Assembly: GCA_019636555.1 (NCBI GenBank)
Contig: JAHBXH010000001.1
Span: forward strand, 1,770,928-1,834,927
DNA: 64,000 nt
Direction: 5' to 3'
Source of the DNA: Phycisphaeraceae bacterium
Lineage (GTDB): Bacteria; Planctomycetota; Phycisphaerae; Phycisphaerales; UBA1924
Below the pieces are notes generated by a model. The model saw only the letters and a list, made by a program, of their open reading frames with translations. It did not search any database and was not told the origin of the DNA. Below, piece after piece: positions 51,905 through 62,620 of the stretch. Position 1 is the first letter of the stretch, and every line of letters begins with the position of its first letter. Made by a program: the position numbers and the translations under genes.

Positions 51905-52392
51905 GGGATGACATCGTTCTCGAGCGGCAATCGGAAGACATCGGGCGATGCATGGTCGTATGCGCGGGTGGGCATGCTCACGAAGAGCGCATCGGTCGCG
52001 CCGATGTTCTGATGCGCGTGCCAGACGAATTGCGGGATCGTCATGACGGAACGGTGGAGTTCGGAGCGCACGATTTCGTTGATCATGCCGCGGGTGGGTG
52101 AGTCTTGGCGGTCGTCGTACAGAACGACCTTCACCGTGCCTTGGCTGATGAAAATGCGATCGTCGTGTTGATGGTGCTGGTGCCAGCCTTTGACCATCCC
52201 CGGTCGGATGGTGAACTGATAGACGTAGGAAAAAGGCGCGGGGTGAAATCCCCACGCCGGATTGAGGATCTCGCAGAGTGTGCCGCGGTCGTCCTGATGT
52301 GTGGTGGCGTATCGGATGTCGACGCCTTCGATGAGACGGCCGAGCGGCTTTCCGTCGGGCGTGACCGTGGCGACGTCCTGCCGGGGATGCAT
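51874..52392 (-). CDS. RmlC-like cupin (dTDP-4-dehydrorhamnose 3,5-epimerase-related)
   Basis: 172 aa cupin. DDRGTLCEILNP matches the RmlC lead, and the metal/active-site strand includes KGWHQHHQHDDRIFISQGTVKVVLYDD. Related stand-alone RmlC-like proteins act on nucleotide-sugars; a full RmlC pathway (rmlA, B, D) is not adjacent. The start at 52392 is the first ATG before the conserved start of the fold; a longer frame to 52512 would run through the tRNA side. Confidence 0.75.
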   Translation of the reverse strand: MHPRQDVATVTPDGKPLGRLIEGVDIRYATTHQDDRGTLCEILNPAWGFHPAPFSYVYQFTIRPGMVKGWHQHHQHDDRIFISQGTVKVVLYDDRQDSPTRGMINEIVRSELHRSVMTIPQFVWHAHQNIGATDALFVSMPTRAYDHASPDVFRLPLENDVIPYRFEKKLGW

Positions 52393-52476
52393 GGGCACGG
52401 GGTGAATCCCTTGGTTGGAAGTGCGTTGCCGGAGACCCCACCGAGTGCGCGACGGGGCGGCCAAATCTTCCGGGAA

Positions 52477-52549
52477 TGGGCAGAGCCGGACTTGAACCGG
52501 CAACCCCAGCATTTTCAGTGCTGTGCTCTACCAATTGAGCTATCTGCCC
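52477..52549 (-). tRNA. tRNA-Phe (GAA anticodon)
   Basis: Minus strand: acceptor GGGCAGA/TCTGCCC, D-arm AGCTCAATTGGTAGAGC, anticodon stem-loop CAGCA-CTGAAAA-TGCTG giving anticodon GAA, T-loop TTCAAGT, discriminator A. CCA is not encoded. Confidence 0.95.
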
Positions 52550-52686
52550 GGAAAGTAGAGGCGGAAGAGTAGACGCCGCGGGGCGAGCGTCAAGGGGAAT
52601 GAGCATCGGGCGATTGGCACGCGGAATCGGGCAATCCGAAGGGCGTCGGCATCGTGACGCGCCCCGGCCGGTAACATGCATTCAAC

Positions 52687-53514
52687 ATGGACGGCGTGAA
52701 CGGGCAATCGGAGGCCCGCAATATTCTCGAAGTGCGCAACCTCCTGGTTCGCTTCCCGCGGCATTCTGGCGCGCTCGGCAGACGCACGGGTTGGACCAAC
52801 GCCGTCGATGGCGTGTCCTTTCACATCGAGCGCGGGCGCACGCTCGGGCTTGTCGGCGAATCGGGCTGCGGCAAGACGACTGTCGGCCGTGCGGTCCTCG
52901 GGTTGATCCCCGCGGCGTTGGGCGAAATCGTCTTTGATGGAGTCGATGTGCGCAGGGCGGGGGCTTCGAGATTGCGAGCGCTGCGACGGGAATTGCAGAT
53001 CGTGTTTCAGGACCCTGGTGGATCGCTGAATGCGAGGATGAAGATCGGCGCGATCGTGGGCGAGCCGCTGGTTGTGCACGGGATCGAAAAGAACGCGGGG
53101 GCGCTTCGCGCGCGGGTTGCGGGACTGCTGGAGCGTTGCGGCATGCCGCAGGATTCGATCGAGCGATTCCCGCACCAGTTTTCGGGCGGACAGAAGCAGC
53201 GGATCGCGATCGCGCGGGCCATCGCGCTCAAGCCGAAGTTGATCGTCTGCGATGAGCCGACGAGCGCTCTCGATGTATCGGTGCAGGCGCAGATTCTTAA
53301 TCTGCTCAAGGATCTCCAGCGCGAATCCGGCATGTCGTACCTCTTCATCAGCCACGACATGAACGTGATGCAGCACATGTGCGATTCGATCGCGGTGATG
53401 AATGCGGGGAAGATTGTCGAGAGCGGCGCGACGGCGCAGGTGCTGTTTTCGCCAAGGGATGAGTACACGAAGAGATTGCTTGATGCCGTGCCCGTGGCGG
53501 AGGTGCGAAGGTAA
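52687..53514 (+). CDS. ABC transporter ATP-binding protein, OppF/DppF type
   Basis: 275 aa. Walker A GESGCGKTT, Q-loop VFQDPGGSLNARM, signature FSGGQKQRIAIARA, Walker B LIVCDEPTSALD and H-loop SHDMNVM; C-terminal EYTKRLLDAVP as in oligopeptide/dipeptide importers. It powers peptide or nickel import together with a second ATPase and two permeases, none of which is adjacent, so it must partner with products encoded elsewhere. ATG 52687 gives a full N-terminus. Confidence 0.92.
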   Translation: MDGVNGQSEARNILEVRNLLVRFPRHSGALGRRTGWTNAVDGVSFHIERGRTLGLVGESGCGKTTVGRAVLGLIPAALGEIVFDGVDVRRAGASRLRALRRELQIVFQDPGGSLNARMKIGAIVGEPLVVHGIEKNAGALRARVAGLLERCGMPQDSIERFPHQFSGGQKQRIAIARAIALKPKLIVCDEPTSALDVSVQAQILNLLKDLQRESGMSYLFISHDMNVMQHMCDSIAVMNAGKIVESGATAQVLFSPRDEYTKRLLDAVPVAEVRR

Positions 53515-53566
53515 TCGTTGATGAGAGCCGCGCCACCGGCTCGGCAAGAGCAGTGGCGGGCGAGCG

Positions 53567-53971
53567 ATGGCAAACGAGACCCGCAATTCACGATCGATCC
53601 AGAGTGTGCTGCTTCGACACACGCTTGCGGATGGCAGCGCGCACCTGGATTGGATGATCGAGCGCGTGGATCCGGCATCAGCGCTGATCACGTTTCGCCT
53701 CGCGCTCGAGAGCGATTTGATGCGCGCGGGAGAGATCGGTGCCGAGCGAATCGCGGACCACCGGCGCGACTATCTTGAGTATGAAGGGATCATCACCGGC
53801 GGCAGGGGGAGCGTGAAGAGGATTGCCGAGTTTGAAGCATTCGAGCTCCTCGAATCTGAAGATCGCTTCAGCGTGGTTCTGCAGTCGGCGGGCACCGGTG
53901 GCCGACGAATGAAATGGACCGGAGAAAGGGAGAATGGGCCTCGCTGGAAGTTCGTCGGCGTGGTATGCTGA
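53567..53971 (+). CDS. LigD-phosphoesterase-like small protein, tentative
   Basis: 134 aa. SVLLRHTLADGSAHLDWMIER, then ADHRRDYLEYEGIITGGRGSVKRIAEFE, resembles the compact beta-barrel related to the DNA-ligase-D 3'-phosphoesterase domain found as free-standing proteins in planctomycetes. The HxDxx-like catalytic pair is only partly evident. No Ku or ligase gene is near. Start at the ATG after a GGCGAGCGATGG leader. Confidence 0.5.
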   Translation: MANETRNSRSIQSVLLRHTLADGSAHLDWMIERVDPASALITFRLALESDLMRAGEIGAERIADHRRDYLEYEGIITGGRGSVKRIAEFEAFELLESEDRFSVVLQSAGTGGRRMKWTGERENGPRWKFVGVVC

Positions 53972-54002
53972 AACCGTTCCATCTGCACAAAAGGGGGCCT
54001 TC

Positions 54003-54524
54003 ATGCGTCAGCCTTTGCAGTCTCCGGATTCGTTCGGAAGTTCAAGTGGAAATGGATCGGGGGGCGGGTTGCCTCCGATGGGGAGCGGGGGCAATGTTTT
54101 TCGCCCCGGGTCTACGGGAATCGGGGCATCAAGCAGCGCGAGCGGCGCGGCGGGTGGCGGGGTTGCCGGAGGCGGTGCCAGCGCGAACGTGCCGACATCG
54201 GGCAACGGCGGCTCGGGCGGCATGAACCTTCCGAAGGATGGCCCCGAGGCCAAGCCGAAGATCATGGCCTTTGAGCAAAAGGGCGGCATCGGCAAGACCG
54301 AAGATTCGTGGCAGCGCAAGACCAACAAGACCGGGTCGGGCGCCACCCACGTCAAGACCTTTCACGCCAAACTGACGGGTGAATCGCTCGAGTTTCTCGA
54401 CAAGCAGATCAACGACTGGCTCGATGCGCACCCGGATCACGAAGTGAAGTTCTCAACTTCCACGGTCGGTGAATGGACCGGAAAACTGAAAGAACCCAAC
54501 GTGATCGTCCAAGTTTGGGTCTGA
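54003..54524 (+). CDS. Gly/Ser-rich protein with small C-terminal domain, unknown
   Basis: 173 aa. The first ~75 residues are Gly/Ser/Ala-rich and disordered; the last ~60 form a compact unit (VKTFHAKLTGESLEFLDKQINDWLDAHPDHEVKF, then VGEWTG...VIVQVWV), a beta-alpha-beta-like shape. AAGGGGGCC lies 6 nt before the ATG. The longer frame to 53934 overlaps the previous gene. No function known. Confidence 0.65.
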   Translation: MRQPLQSPDSFGSSSGNGSGGGLPPMGSGGNVFRPGSTGIGASSSASGAAGGGVAGGGASANVPTSGNGGSGGMNLPKDGPEAKPKIMAFEQKGGIGKTEDSWQRKTNKTGSGATHVKTFHAKLTGESLEFLDKQINDWLDAHPDHEVKFSTSTVGEWTGKLKEPNVIVQVWV

Positions 54525-54578
54525 CGACCGGGGCCAAATGCGAACAGAGGGGTTGCCGCGATCCGATAGATGGATCGC

Positions 54579-56444
54579 GTGTGTGGCATCGCCGGGATTT
54601 TCTCGACGGATGGTGTGTTGTCGTCGGCTCGAAGAGAGGCGGTCGAAGCCATGCGCGATCGGCTGGCGCATCGGGGGCCGGATGGTGCGGGCTTGTGGGA
54701 GGGGCCGGGCGCGGCGCTCGGGCACCGAAGGCTCGCGGTTGTTGACTTGAGCGCCGCCGCCGCGCAGCCGATGACGACCTCGGATGGCCGATTCGTCATC
54801 TCCTACAACGGCGAACTTTACAACGACGCGGAGATTCGACGGGATCTGTCGGCGAGCGGCGTTTCGTTCCGAACCGTGAGCGATACCGAGACGATGTTGC
54901 AGGTGCTCGCAACATGGGGCGCCGATGGACTTCGGCGCTGCCGCGGCATGTACGCTTTCTGCTTTGTCGATACGGCGCGCCATGTCGCGATTCTCGGGCG
55001 CGACCCGCTCGGAGTGAAACCGCTTTACATCGCCGAAACTGCCGCGCGTGTCGGGGAACCCGCGTCGTTCGGATTCGCGAGCGAGCCCGGAGCGTTCGTC
55101 GCGATGCCGGGATTCGAGATCCAGCCCGACGGGTTGGGCGTCGCGGCGTACCTGACAACTTCGCGAACGACGTTCGCCGAACGCACGATGTTCCGGGGAG
55201 TTTCCATCGTCCGTCCCGGCCAGATTGTGCGGGTGAACTACGCCGGCGACTCGCTGCGCGTGTCGGTGCAGGAAGTCGGCGAAGCGGGTAGCGTGGCACG
55301 GGATGTCGCGCGAGTGGTGCGCGAAAGCGTGATTACTCACCTGCGGAGCGATGTACCGCTGTGCGCATTGCTCTCGGGCGGGCTAGACAGCTCGATCATC
55401 GCGGCGGTGACGTGCGGAGAAATCGCTCGAGAAGGAAAGCTGCGTACCTACTGCTCCGGTGCGCGCGGCGCGACGGCTCCCGGCGGTGACGATTTCGCCT
55501 TCGCGAGGCTGGTTTCGGAGCGTCTCGGCACGGCGCACACGGAAGTGCCGGTGACGCAGGATTCATTTGCGCGCCTGTGGAGCGAGATCGTCAGCGGGCA
55601 GTTGGTGCCGCTCAGCACGCCGAACGAGGTGGCGATCTATGAGGTCGCGCGCGTGCTGCGGAGCGAAGGGCACAAGGTCGCGCTGAGCGGCGAGGGCGCC
55701 GATGAATTGTTCGGGGGGTACGACCTGGCGCTCGCTCAGAGCGCGCGGTTTCGTGACGGGTCGCATGCGCTCGTGCGGAATCATCCGGCGCTCGGGCCGG
55801 GCGCTTTCGAGCTGCGCGCCAACGCGTGGTTGAGCCCGGATGCGTATCACGACGTGTTGACGCCGCAGTTCCTGACGAGAATTGGCCGGGGCGACGAACT
55901 GACCGAAATCTTCGAGCGCGAGTTCGCGGAGAGCGCCTCCCGCGCGCAGGAGCGCGGCCACGACGATCCGCTCCAGGCGCACCTGTGCTTTCAGCAGCGG
56001 ATGAATCTCTCTGGTCTGCTTCTACGGCTTGACTCCGCGACGATGTGCGCCGGCGTGGAGGGGCGCACTCCGTTCGCGGATGCGCGGGTGCGCGCGATCG
56101 CGGAATCGCTGCCGATGTCCGACAAGTTCGATGTGCGGGGCGATCGTGTCGTGAGCAAGACGAAGATCGCATTGAGGCGGGCGTTTGCGGGAATGCTGCC
56201 CCAGGAAGTGGTCGCCCGCGAGAAGGCGAGTTTTCCGTTGCCGTTTCAGAATTGGATCGGGTGCGCCCGACGCGCAATGCTCGAGAGCGAGGCCTTGCGC
56301 GAATTCGTGCGGGAAGACGCGATCCAGACGGCGGCAGCAAATCCCTCGCAGTATTGGCACCTCGCGTGGCCGATCGCGAATCTCGCGCACTGGCTCGAAG
56401 CAATCGAAAACACGCGCCGACCCACGGTGCCTCTCGCAGCGTGA
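54579..56444 (+). CDS. asnB: Asparagine synthetase, glutamine-hydrolysing
   Basis: 621 aa from a GTG. In this family the nucleophile is Cys at position 2, exposed after Met removal (M-C-G-I-x-G). Here GTG-TGT-GGC-ATC at 54579 gives exactly that; the ATG at 54570 would place three residues before the Cys and block it. GATase domain with RLAHRGPDG, FVISYNGELYN and RDPLGVKPLYI; synthetase domain with the PP-loop LSGGLDSSIIAA and GEGADELFGGY. Makes Asn from Asp, ATP and Gln; some members act in glycan or peptide assembly. Confidence 0.93.
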   Translation: MCGIAGIFSTDGVLSSARREAVEAMRDRLAHRGPDGAGLWEGPGAALGHRRLAVVDLSAAAAQPMTTSDGRFVISYNGELYNDAEIRRDLSASGVSFRTVSDTETMLQVLATWGADGLRRCRGMYAFCFVDTARHVAILGRDPLGVKPLYIAETAARVGEPASFGFASEPGAFVAMPGFEIQPDGLGVAAYLTTSRTTFAERTMFRGVSIVRPGQIVRVNYAGDSLRVSVQEVGEAGSVARDVARVVRESVITHLRSDVPLCALLSGGLDSSIIAAVTCGEIAREGKLRTYCSGARGATAPGGDDFAFARLVSERLGTAHTEVPVTQDSFARLWSEIVSGQLVPLSTPNEVAIYEVARVLRSEGHKVALSGEGADELFGGYDLALAQSARFRDGSHALVRNHPALGPGAFELRANAWLSPDAYHDVLTPQFLTRIGRGDELTEIFEREFAESASRAQERGHDDPLQAHLCFQQRMNLSGLLLRLDSATMCAGVEGRTPFADARVRAIAESLPMSDKFDVRGDRVVSKTKIALRRAFAGMLPQEVVAREKASFPLPFQNWIGCARRAMLESEALREFVREDAIQTAAANPSQYWHLAWPIANLAHWLEAIENTRRPTVPLAA

Positions 56445-56466
56445 GGCTCGGCGATTTCTTCGCGCC

Positions 56467-56979
56467 TCACCGTGTCGTATCAGCAAGTCGCTGCAGCGCG
56501 TGCTCATCCATGCGCCAGACGTGCCAGCCCGACATCTCGCGCGCGCCGAGCGTCTTGTAGAAATCCTGCGCGGTGGAATTCCAATCGAGCACCGCCCACT
56601 CCATCCGGCGGCAACCCCGTGCCCGCGCGATCGATGCGAGTTCGACGAGCAGAGCCTTCCCGATCCCAAGACGCCGCGCGTCGGGACGGACATACAGGTC
56701 TTCGAGATAGAGCCCCACGGCGCCCGACCAGGTCGAGAAATTCATGAAGTAAACCGCCGCGGCCTGAGGGGTGTCGTTGATCTCACCGATCAGGGCCTCG
56801 GCGCATGGGCCGCGGCCGAAACCCATGCCGAACAGGTATTGGCGGAGCGATGGCTCATTGGAATGGACGGCGTCGGGCTCGCGCTCATAGGTCGCGAGTT
56901 CCTTGATCATCGCGAGAATGAAGGGTACATCGTCCGGCCGGGCGGGTCGGACGCGCAGATTCGGCGTGAGATCGGGCAT
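56467..56979 (-). CDS. GNAT-family acetyltransferase
   Basis: 170 aa. N-acetyltransferase fold: RPARPDDVPFILAMIKELA, GLYLEDLYVRPDARRLGIGKALL (acetyl-CoA loop R-R-L-G-I-G), EWAVLDWNSTAQDFYKTLGA. This pattern is the SAT1/diamine-acetyltransferase-like branch (LEDLYV and W-N motifs), so spermidine-type amines are possible substrates. The start at 56979 fits the family N-terminus; the frame to 57069 is longer but unlike it. Confidence 0.9.
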   Translation of the reverse strand: MPDLTPNLRVRPARPDDVPFILAMIKELATYEREPDAVHSNEPSLRQYLFGMGFGRGPCAEALIGEINDTPQAAAVYFMNFSTWSGAVGLYLEDLYVRPDARRLGIGKALLVELASIARARGCRRMEWAVLDWNSTAQDFYKTLGAREMSGWHVWRMDEHALQRLADTTR

Positions 56980-57111
56980 GCCGGAGAGTACGTCATGAAT
57001 GGGGCGCGGGGCGGCGGATGGGCGAAAGCGCGATGAATTCCGGTCGCGTATTCTGTGCGACCGATACATCTGCTCGGATCGGGTTTTCAGGATTGTCAGG
57101 AGCCGATTTCT

Positions 57112-57768
57112 ATGTCTCGTTTTCTACTCATCGTGTTGCTGTTCGTGGGCGCGATCGCTCTGGGCGGATGCCAGGCCGAGCGCAACTTGAGTCTCGTGCG
57201 CGAGATGGGCGATCGGAATTACTCGCTCGGCGACTATCAAGCCGCCCTCGGCGACTATCAGGAATACATCACCCGCAAGCCCGACGGCGTAGAAGTTCGG
57301 TATTCGCTGGCGATGACCGAGATGAAGCTGGGACAGCCGCAGCTCGCGCGCGAGCAGTTCTATCAGTGTCTTGCAGTTCATCCGGACAATCAGGACTACG
57401 CGCAGGGGCTGGCGGAGGCTCTGCTCGCGTGCGGTGAGCGCGAGGAACTCATCACGTTTCTGACTCGCGAAGCACGCGAGCGCGGCCGGCCGGGAGACTA
57501 CGAGCGGCTCGGTCACTACCAGTTTCTGCTGGGTAACGTGGACGAAGCGAAGTTGGCTCTGATCACTGCGGCGAAACTCGAAAACCCCAAGACGATCAAA
57601 CCTCAGATGGCCCTCGCCAACCTCTATCAGAGTCTCGGCGACAAGGAAAGCGAATTGAAGAGGCTGCGCATGGCCCTGTATATCGAGCCCAAGAATCAGG
57701 AGATCCAGAAGCGGATCCGCGAATTGGGCGAGGTTCCGGGTCCTAGCTACGTCCTGCGACCTGAGTGA
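57112..57768 (+). CDS. TPR lipoprotein
   Basis: 218 aa with a lipoprotein signal: hydrophobic core FLLIVLLFVGAIALGGC with lipobox LGGC. After the Cys come about four TPR units (NYSLGDYQAALGDYQEYI, MKLGQPQLAREQFYQCL, and others). Likely a scaffold on the inner or outer membrane. AGGAG is 9-10 nt before the ATG. Confidence 0.88.
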   Translation: MSRFLLIVLLFVGAIALGGCQAERNLSLVREMGDRNYSLGDYQAALGDYQEYITRKPDGVEVRYSLAMTEMKLGQPQLAREQFYQCLAVHPDNQDYAQGLAEALLACGEREELITFLTREARERGRPGDYERLGHYQFLLGNVDEAKLALITAAKLENPKTIKPQMALANLYQSLGDKESELKRLRMALYIEPKNQEIQKRIRELGEVPGPSYVLRPE

Positions 57769-57851
57769 GCCCAAGGCGTCTTCGGTTCTCTTTCCGGCTC
57801 GTTTTGGGGTTTCCGAGACGAATTTGACGCCGCGCCGGGTCCTTTCTACCA

Positions 57852-57873
57852 TTCATCCGGATAAACGGATGAA
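57852..57873. promoter_or_regulatory. Inverted repeat across the start codon of the ArsR-methyltransferase gene
   Basis: TTCATCCG-GATAAA-CGGATGAA is a perfect 8+6+8 inverted repeat; its right arm includes the ATG at 57869. A dimeric ArsR-type protein could bind here and control its own operon. No second copy is seen before ahcY (58862-58933). Confidence 0.55.
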
Positions 57874-58861
57874 AGAACGGATTTCGGACATTCCCGTCGC
57901 GACGAGACTTGCGGTACTGGCCGACAGGACGCGGCTTCGGCTGCTGCGCGTCCTGGAAGGGAACGAATTGTCCGTCGGCGAGCTCGCACAGGTTTTCCAG
58001 AGCCCCCAATCGACCGTGAGCCGGCATTTGAAGGTTCTGGCCGACGCCGGCTGGGTCGTGAGGCGGAGCGAGGGGACGGCGACGTTCTACCGCATGGTGC
58101 TCGACGATCTTCACACGCCCGCGCGGGCTCTTTGGTTGACGATCCGTGATCTCGCCGCGGGAACCGATCGGGCCGAGCACGCGGAAGATGCTCGCCGTGT
58201 CGCGGCAGTTCTCGATGAGCGCCGAACGGACAGTCAGGCTTTTTTCGGTCGAGTCGCGGGCGAGTGGGACGCCGTGCGGCAGGATCTCTTCGGTTCACGG
58301 TTCACTCTGCATGCTCTGCTCGAATTGCTTTCGGCTTCGTGGGTGGTTGCGGATCTCGGCTGTGGCACCGGCAACATCGCGGAGCTTCTCGCACCGATTG
58401 TGAAGCGCGTGATCGCGGTCGATCAATCCGGGCCGATGCTCGAAGCGGCGAAGCAGCGACTCAAGGGCGTGAAAAACGTCGAGTTTGTGGAAAGCGAACT
58501 CTCGAGTTTGCCGCTGGCGGATGGCAGCGTGGACATCGCGGCCTTCGGCCTGGTGCTTCATCACGTCGCCAAACCCGAGCTGCCGCTCAAGGAAGCCGCC
58601 AGAATTCTGCGGACAACTGAGGCAGGGGTTCCCGGACGTGTGCTCGTTTTGGACATGGTCCGGCACGATCGAAGCGAATATCGGCACTTGATGGGGCATC
58701 AGCACCTCGGGTTCTCGAGGGAGGACATCGAATCTCGCTTTGCACTCGCCGGCCTCCAGCCGATGAGTTTCCGCGAGCTTCCGGTCGATCCGGATGCGCG
58801 CGGCCCGGGGCTGTTTGTGGCCACGGCGCGGGCGGGCGTGCGGGGAAGGAAATCAAACTGA
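57869..58861 (+). CDS. ArsR-type regulator fused to SAM-dependent methyltransferase
   Basis: 330 aa. ArsR winged helix (about 8-90): RLAVLADRTRLRLLRVLEG, VFQSPQSTVSRHLKVLADAGWVVRR. Then a class-I methyltransferase domain with motif I ADLGCGTGNIAELLAP, VDQSGPML, and GLVLHHVAKPELPLKEAARIL. The next genes are ahcY and metF, so it probably senses SAM/SAH state through the methyltransferase domain and controls the methyl cycle, as the SahR-type regulators do. The start at 57869 is chosen because it begins the ArsR fold; the frame to 57824 is possible. Confidence 0.88.
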   Translation: MKERISDIPVATRLAVLADRTRLRLLRVLEGNELSVGELAQVFQSPQSTVSRHLKVLADAGWVVRRSEGTATFYRMVLDDLHTPARALWLTIRDLAAGTDRAEHAEDARRVAAVLDERRTDSQAFFGRVAGEWDAVRQDLFGSRFTLHALLELLSASWVVADLGCGTGNIAELLAPIVKRVIAVDQSGPMLEAAKQRLKGVKNVEFVESELSSLPLADGSVDIAAFGLVLHHVAKPELPLKEAARILRTTEAGVPGRVLVLDMVRHDRSEYRHLMGHQHLGFSREDIESRFALAGLQPMSFRELPVDPDARGPGLFVATARAGVRGRKSN

Positions 58862-60448
<1,587 letters not shown>

Positions 60449-60454
60449 TTCGAT

Positions 60455-60514
60455 GCCCGGGTGCGAGAGCGTCCGGGCTTCTTTGAGTGTCCTGCGGGCC
60501 GAGGAACGGCCCGC
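60455..60514 (+). promoter_or_regulatory. Two hairpins between ahcY and metF
   Basis: GCCCGG (60455-60460)/CCGGGC (60473-60478) followed by TTCTTT, then GCGGGCC (60494-60500)/GGCCCGC (60508-60514). The first may be a weak terminator or attenuator; the second lies just upstream of the metF ribosome-binding region. Only structure is seen, no proof of function. Confidence 0.35.
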
Positions 60515-60533
60515 GAGAAGCGAGTACCGCACG

Positions 60534-61484
60534 ATGTGGGCGAATTCCATCAAGCCCGGCCCCGCCGATATCCGCGATCTCTTCGCGCAAAAGCGCGCCA
60601 CCTTCAGCTTCGAGTTCTTTCCGCCCAAAACGCCCGAAGGCGCCGAAGAGCTTTACAAACACATCACCGATCTCGAGCAGCTGCGCCCTTCCTTCGTCAG
60701 CGTGACCTACGGCGCGGGCGGCTCGACGCGCGATCTGACCCACAACCTCGTCGTGCGGATCAAAACCCAGACTCCGCTCGACCCGATGCCTCACCTCACC
60801 TGCGTCGGGCACGACGAAAAGCAAATCGATGAGATCCTTCAGAAATACGCCGAGGCGGGCATCAACAAGATCCTCGCGCTCCGCGGCGATCCGCCGAAGA
60901 CCAAGGACTCCGTCAACGGCCAGGACCCCTACAAGCACTTCAAGCAAGCTTGCGACCTCGTCCGCGCCATCAAAAAATTCAACGACTCGGGGCGCCATCC
61001 GAACAGGCGCGGCTTCGCCATCGCCGTCGCCGGATTCCCCGAAGGCCATCCCGACACGCCCAACCGCGTGATCGAGATCGAGCGCATGAAAGCCAAGTGC
61101 GATGAGGGGGCCGATTTCATCGTCACCCAGCTCTTCTTCGACAACCACGACTTCTTCGACTATCGCGACCGTTGCGGGCTCGCCGGGATCGATCTTCCCA
61201 TCATCGCCGGCATCATGCCGATCACGTCCCTCCCCGGCATGCGCAAAATGGCCGAACTCGCACTCGGCGCGCGCTATCCGGCGCCTCTGCTCCGGGCGCT
61301 CAACCGAACCGGCGGAGATGAAGCCGCGGTCCGCCGCGTCGGCGTGCACTGGGCGACCGAGCAATGCCGCGACTTGCTCGACCACCGCGTCGCGGGCCTT
61401 CATTTTTACACGCTCAATCGCTCGACCGCAACGAAAGAGATCTACGCCACGCTGGGCGTTCAGAACAGCCTCGATCTCGCCTGA
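60534..61484 (+). CDS. metF: Methylenetetrahydrofolate reductase
   Basis: 316 aa, the MetF length. TIM barrel with SFEFFPPKT (substrate Glu), FVSVTYGAGGSTRD, ILALRGDPP and GADFIVTQLFFD. Reduces 5,10-methylene-THF to 5-methyl-THF for methionine synthesis. The ATG at 60534 is preceded by GAGAAGCGAG; the frame back to 60402 only overlaps ahcY. Operon with ahcY fits homocysteine remethylation. Confidence 0.95.
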   Translation: MWANSIKPGPADIRDLFAQKRATFSFEFFPPKTPEGAEELYKHITDLEQLRPSFVSVTYGAGGSTRDLTHNLVVRIKTQTPLDPMPHLTCVGHDEKQIDEILQKYAEAGINKILALRGDPPKTKDSVNGQDPYKHFKQACDLVRAIKKFNDSGRHPNRRGFAIAVAGFPEGHPDTPNRVIEIERMKAKCDEGADFIVTQLFFDNHDFFDYRDRCGLAGIDLPIIAGIMPITSLPGMRKMAELALGARYPAPLLRALNRTGGDEAAVRRVGVHWATEQCRDLLDHRVAGLHFYTLNRSTATKEIYATLGVQNSLDLA

Positions 61485-61517
61485 CACTCGCGGCCAGCGA
61501 TGGCCCGCTCGTTCGTT

Positions 61518-62063
61518 CTAAATCGCCTGAACCGCATCGCCCGCTGGCTCGAGCGCCGATGGCATCGCGCACTGCTTCAGACATTCGCTCAGCCATCGAA
61601 TGCCCTTGCCTTCGATGCCCGATGTGAGCGTGCGCCCGCTCGGGCCGGGCTGAGAATCGAGCAACTCGCGCAGCAGCGAATCGGCCTGCGCCGTGGTCGC
61701 CGGAACGGTGCGCCACGAGTGGAGCGTGCGCGGCACATTGAGATCCGGGTGATGGAGACACACCATCCGCTTCATCGAATTCTGGTTGATCGCCGCGAAA
61801 TACCCCGCCTCCCAAAGCCACCAATCGCGATCGAGCGAGCGCTCTCCGAAAACCAGGAGCAGCCAGTGCGCCGATCGGAGCATCTCTCCCGCGCGGGCGT
61901 GCCAGTGCTGATCAAGCTGGAAGCCGGCGGAGTGCGAGACGATCACCGTGCCGCCCCCGAGCCCGTCGAGTGCATCCACAAAGTCGCGCACGGCCTTCGT
62001 GCTCCGACCGAGCGGATGGCTGATGTGGATTCGAAGCGAACCGGCGCCGGGGCGGAGAGTCAT
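61518..62063 (-). CDS. TIR-domain protein
   Basis: 181 aa. LRIHISHPLG begins a TIR fold; helix A and strands follow, with SAHWLLLVFGERSLDRDWWLWEAGYF where Glu85 takes the place of the TIR catalytic Glu (W-x-W-E). NADase or cADPR-forming activity is typical of bacterial TIRs in defence, but not shown here. AAGGAATC about 9 nt upstream of the ATG. It follows the HTH protein gene on the same strand by 19 nt. Confidence 0.6.
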   Translation of the reverse strand: MTLRPGAGSLRIHISHPLGRSTKAVRDFVDALDGLGGGTVIVSHSAGFQLDQHWHARAGEMLRSAHWLLLVFGERSLDRDWWLWEAGYFAAINQNSMKRMVCLHHPDLNVPRTLHSWRTVPATTAQADSLLRELLDSQPGPSGRTLTSGIEGKGIRWLSECLKQCAMPSALEPAGDAVQAI

Positions 62064-62082
62064 GGGGTCGATTCCTTGCGGG

Positions 62083-62559
62083 CTAGGTCGAAGTGGAACT
62101 GAGAGACGCACCCGAAGCCGACTTGAGGCGCGACGCGACTTGAGGCGCCGCCGAATTCGTCATCCGAAGTGGGGCGGTCGAACGTGGGGAGGAAAGCCTG
62201 CCGACATCCTCCGACGTCGCGAGCTTTTCCGCGATGCCCCGCAGAAGATGCGAGAGCGAAGCCGACCGGATGGAATGATCGACAACCTCACTCTGCCTCG
62301 GCGGGCCCAGCCCGAGCAGCAGCCAGTTCGCCGAAATGTCAAAGCCGCGGACGACCGCGATCAGGAACTCGATCGAAGGGTGACCGTTGGATAAGTATCG
62401 GCGCACCGTCTCGGGGTGCGTCGAAGTTCGAATTCCGATGGCGCGGCAGCTTTGGCCCCCGAGCGCCGATTTCAGCCGTTCGCGTATCGCGTCGAGTGAG
62501 CAATCGGTAACCGTCACATGTCCCCGGGTGATGCGCAGGTTTGTTCGAGAGAGCGGCAC
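62083..62559 (-). CDS. HTH regulator of phage-repressor-like type
   Basis: 158 aa from a GTG at 62559 with AGGAG 5-6 nt upstream, which decides the start over a TTG at 62637 that lies inside the next gene. HTH region: AIRERLKSALGGQSCRAIGIRTSTHPETVRRYLSNGHPSIEFLIAVVRGFDISANWLLLGLGPP, where the ANWLLLGLGPP end is typical of CI/XRE-like repressors. The tail is Ser/Ala-rich. Upstream of the TIR gene, so it may regulate it. Confidence 0.65.
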   Translation of the reverse strand: MPLSRTNLRITRGHVTVTDCSLDAIRERLKSALGGQSCRAIGIRTSTHPETVRRYLSNGHPSIEFLIAVVRGFDISANWLLLGLGPPRQSEVVDHSIRSASLSHLLRGIAEKLATSEDVGRLSSPRSTAPLRMTNSAAPQVASRLKSASGASLSSTST

Positions 62560-62620
62560 GCTGACTCCTGTGTGTATGTGGCGCGCCCCATCGCGAGCCA
62601 CGGTTTGCGGCAACGCGAAA

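Noticed and set aside
54570..54578. ATG at 54570 as asnB start
   Set aside because: It would bury the catalytic Cys behind three residues; the GTG at 54579 gives the required Met-Cys start.
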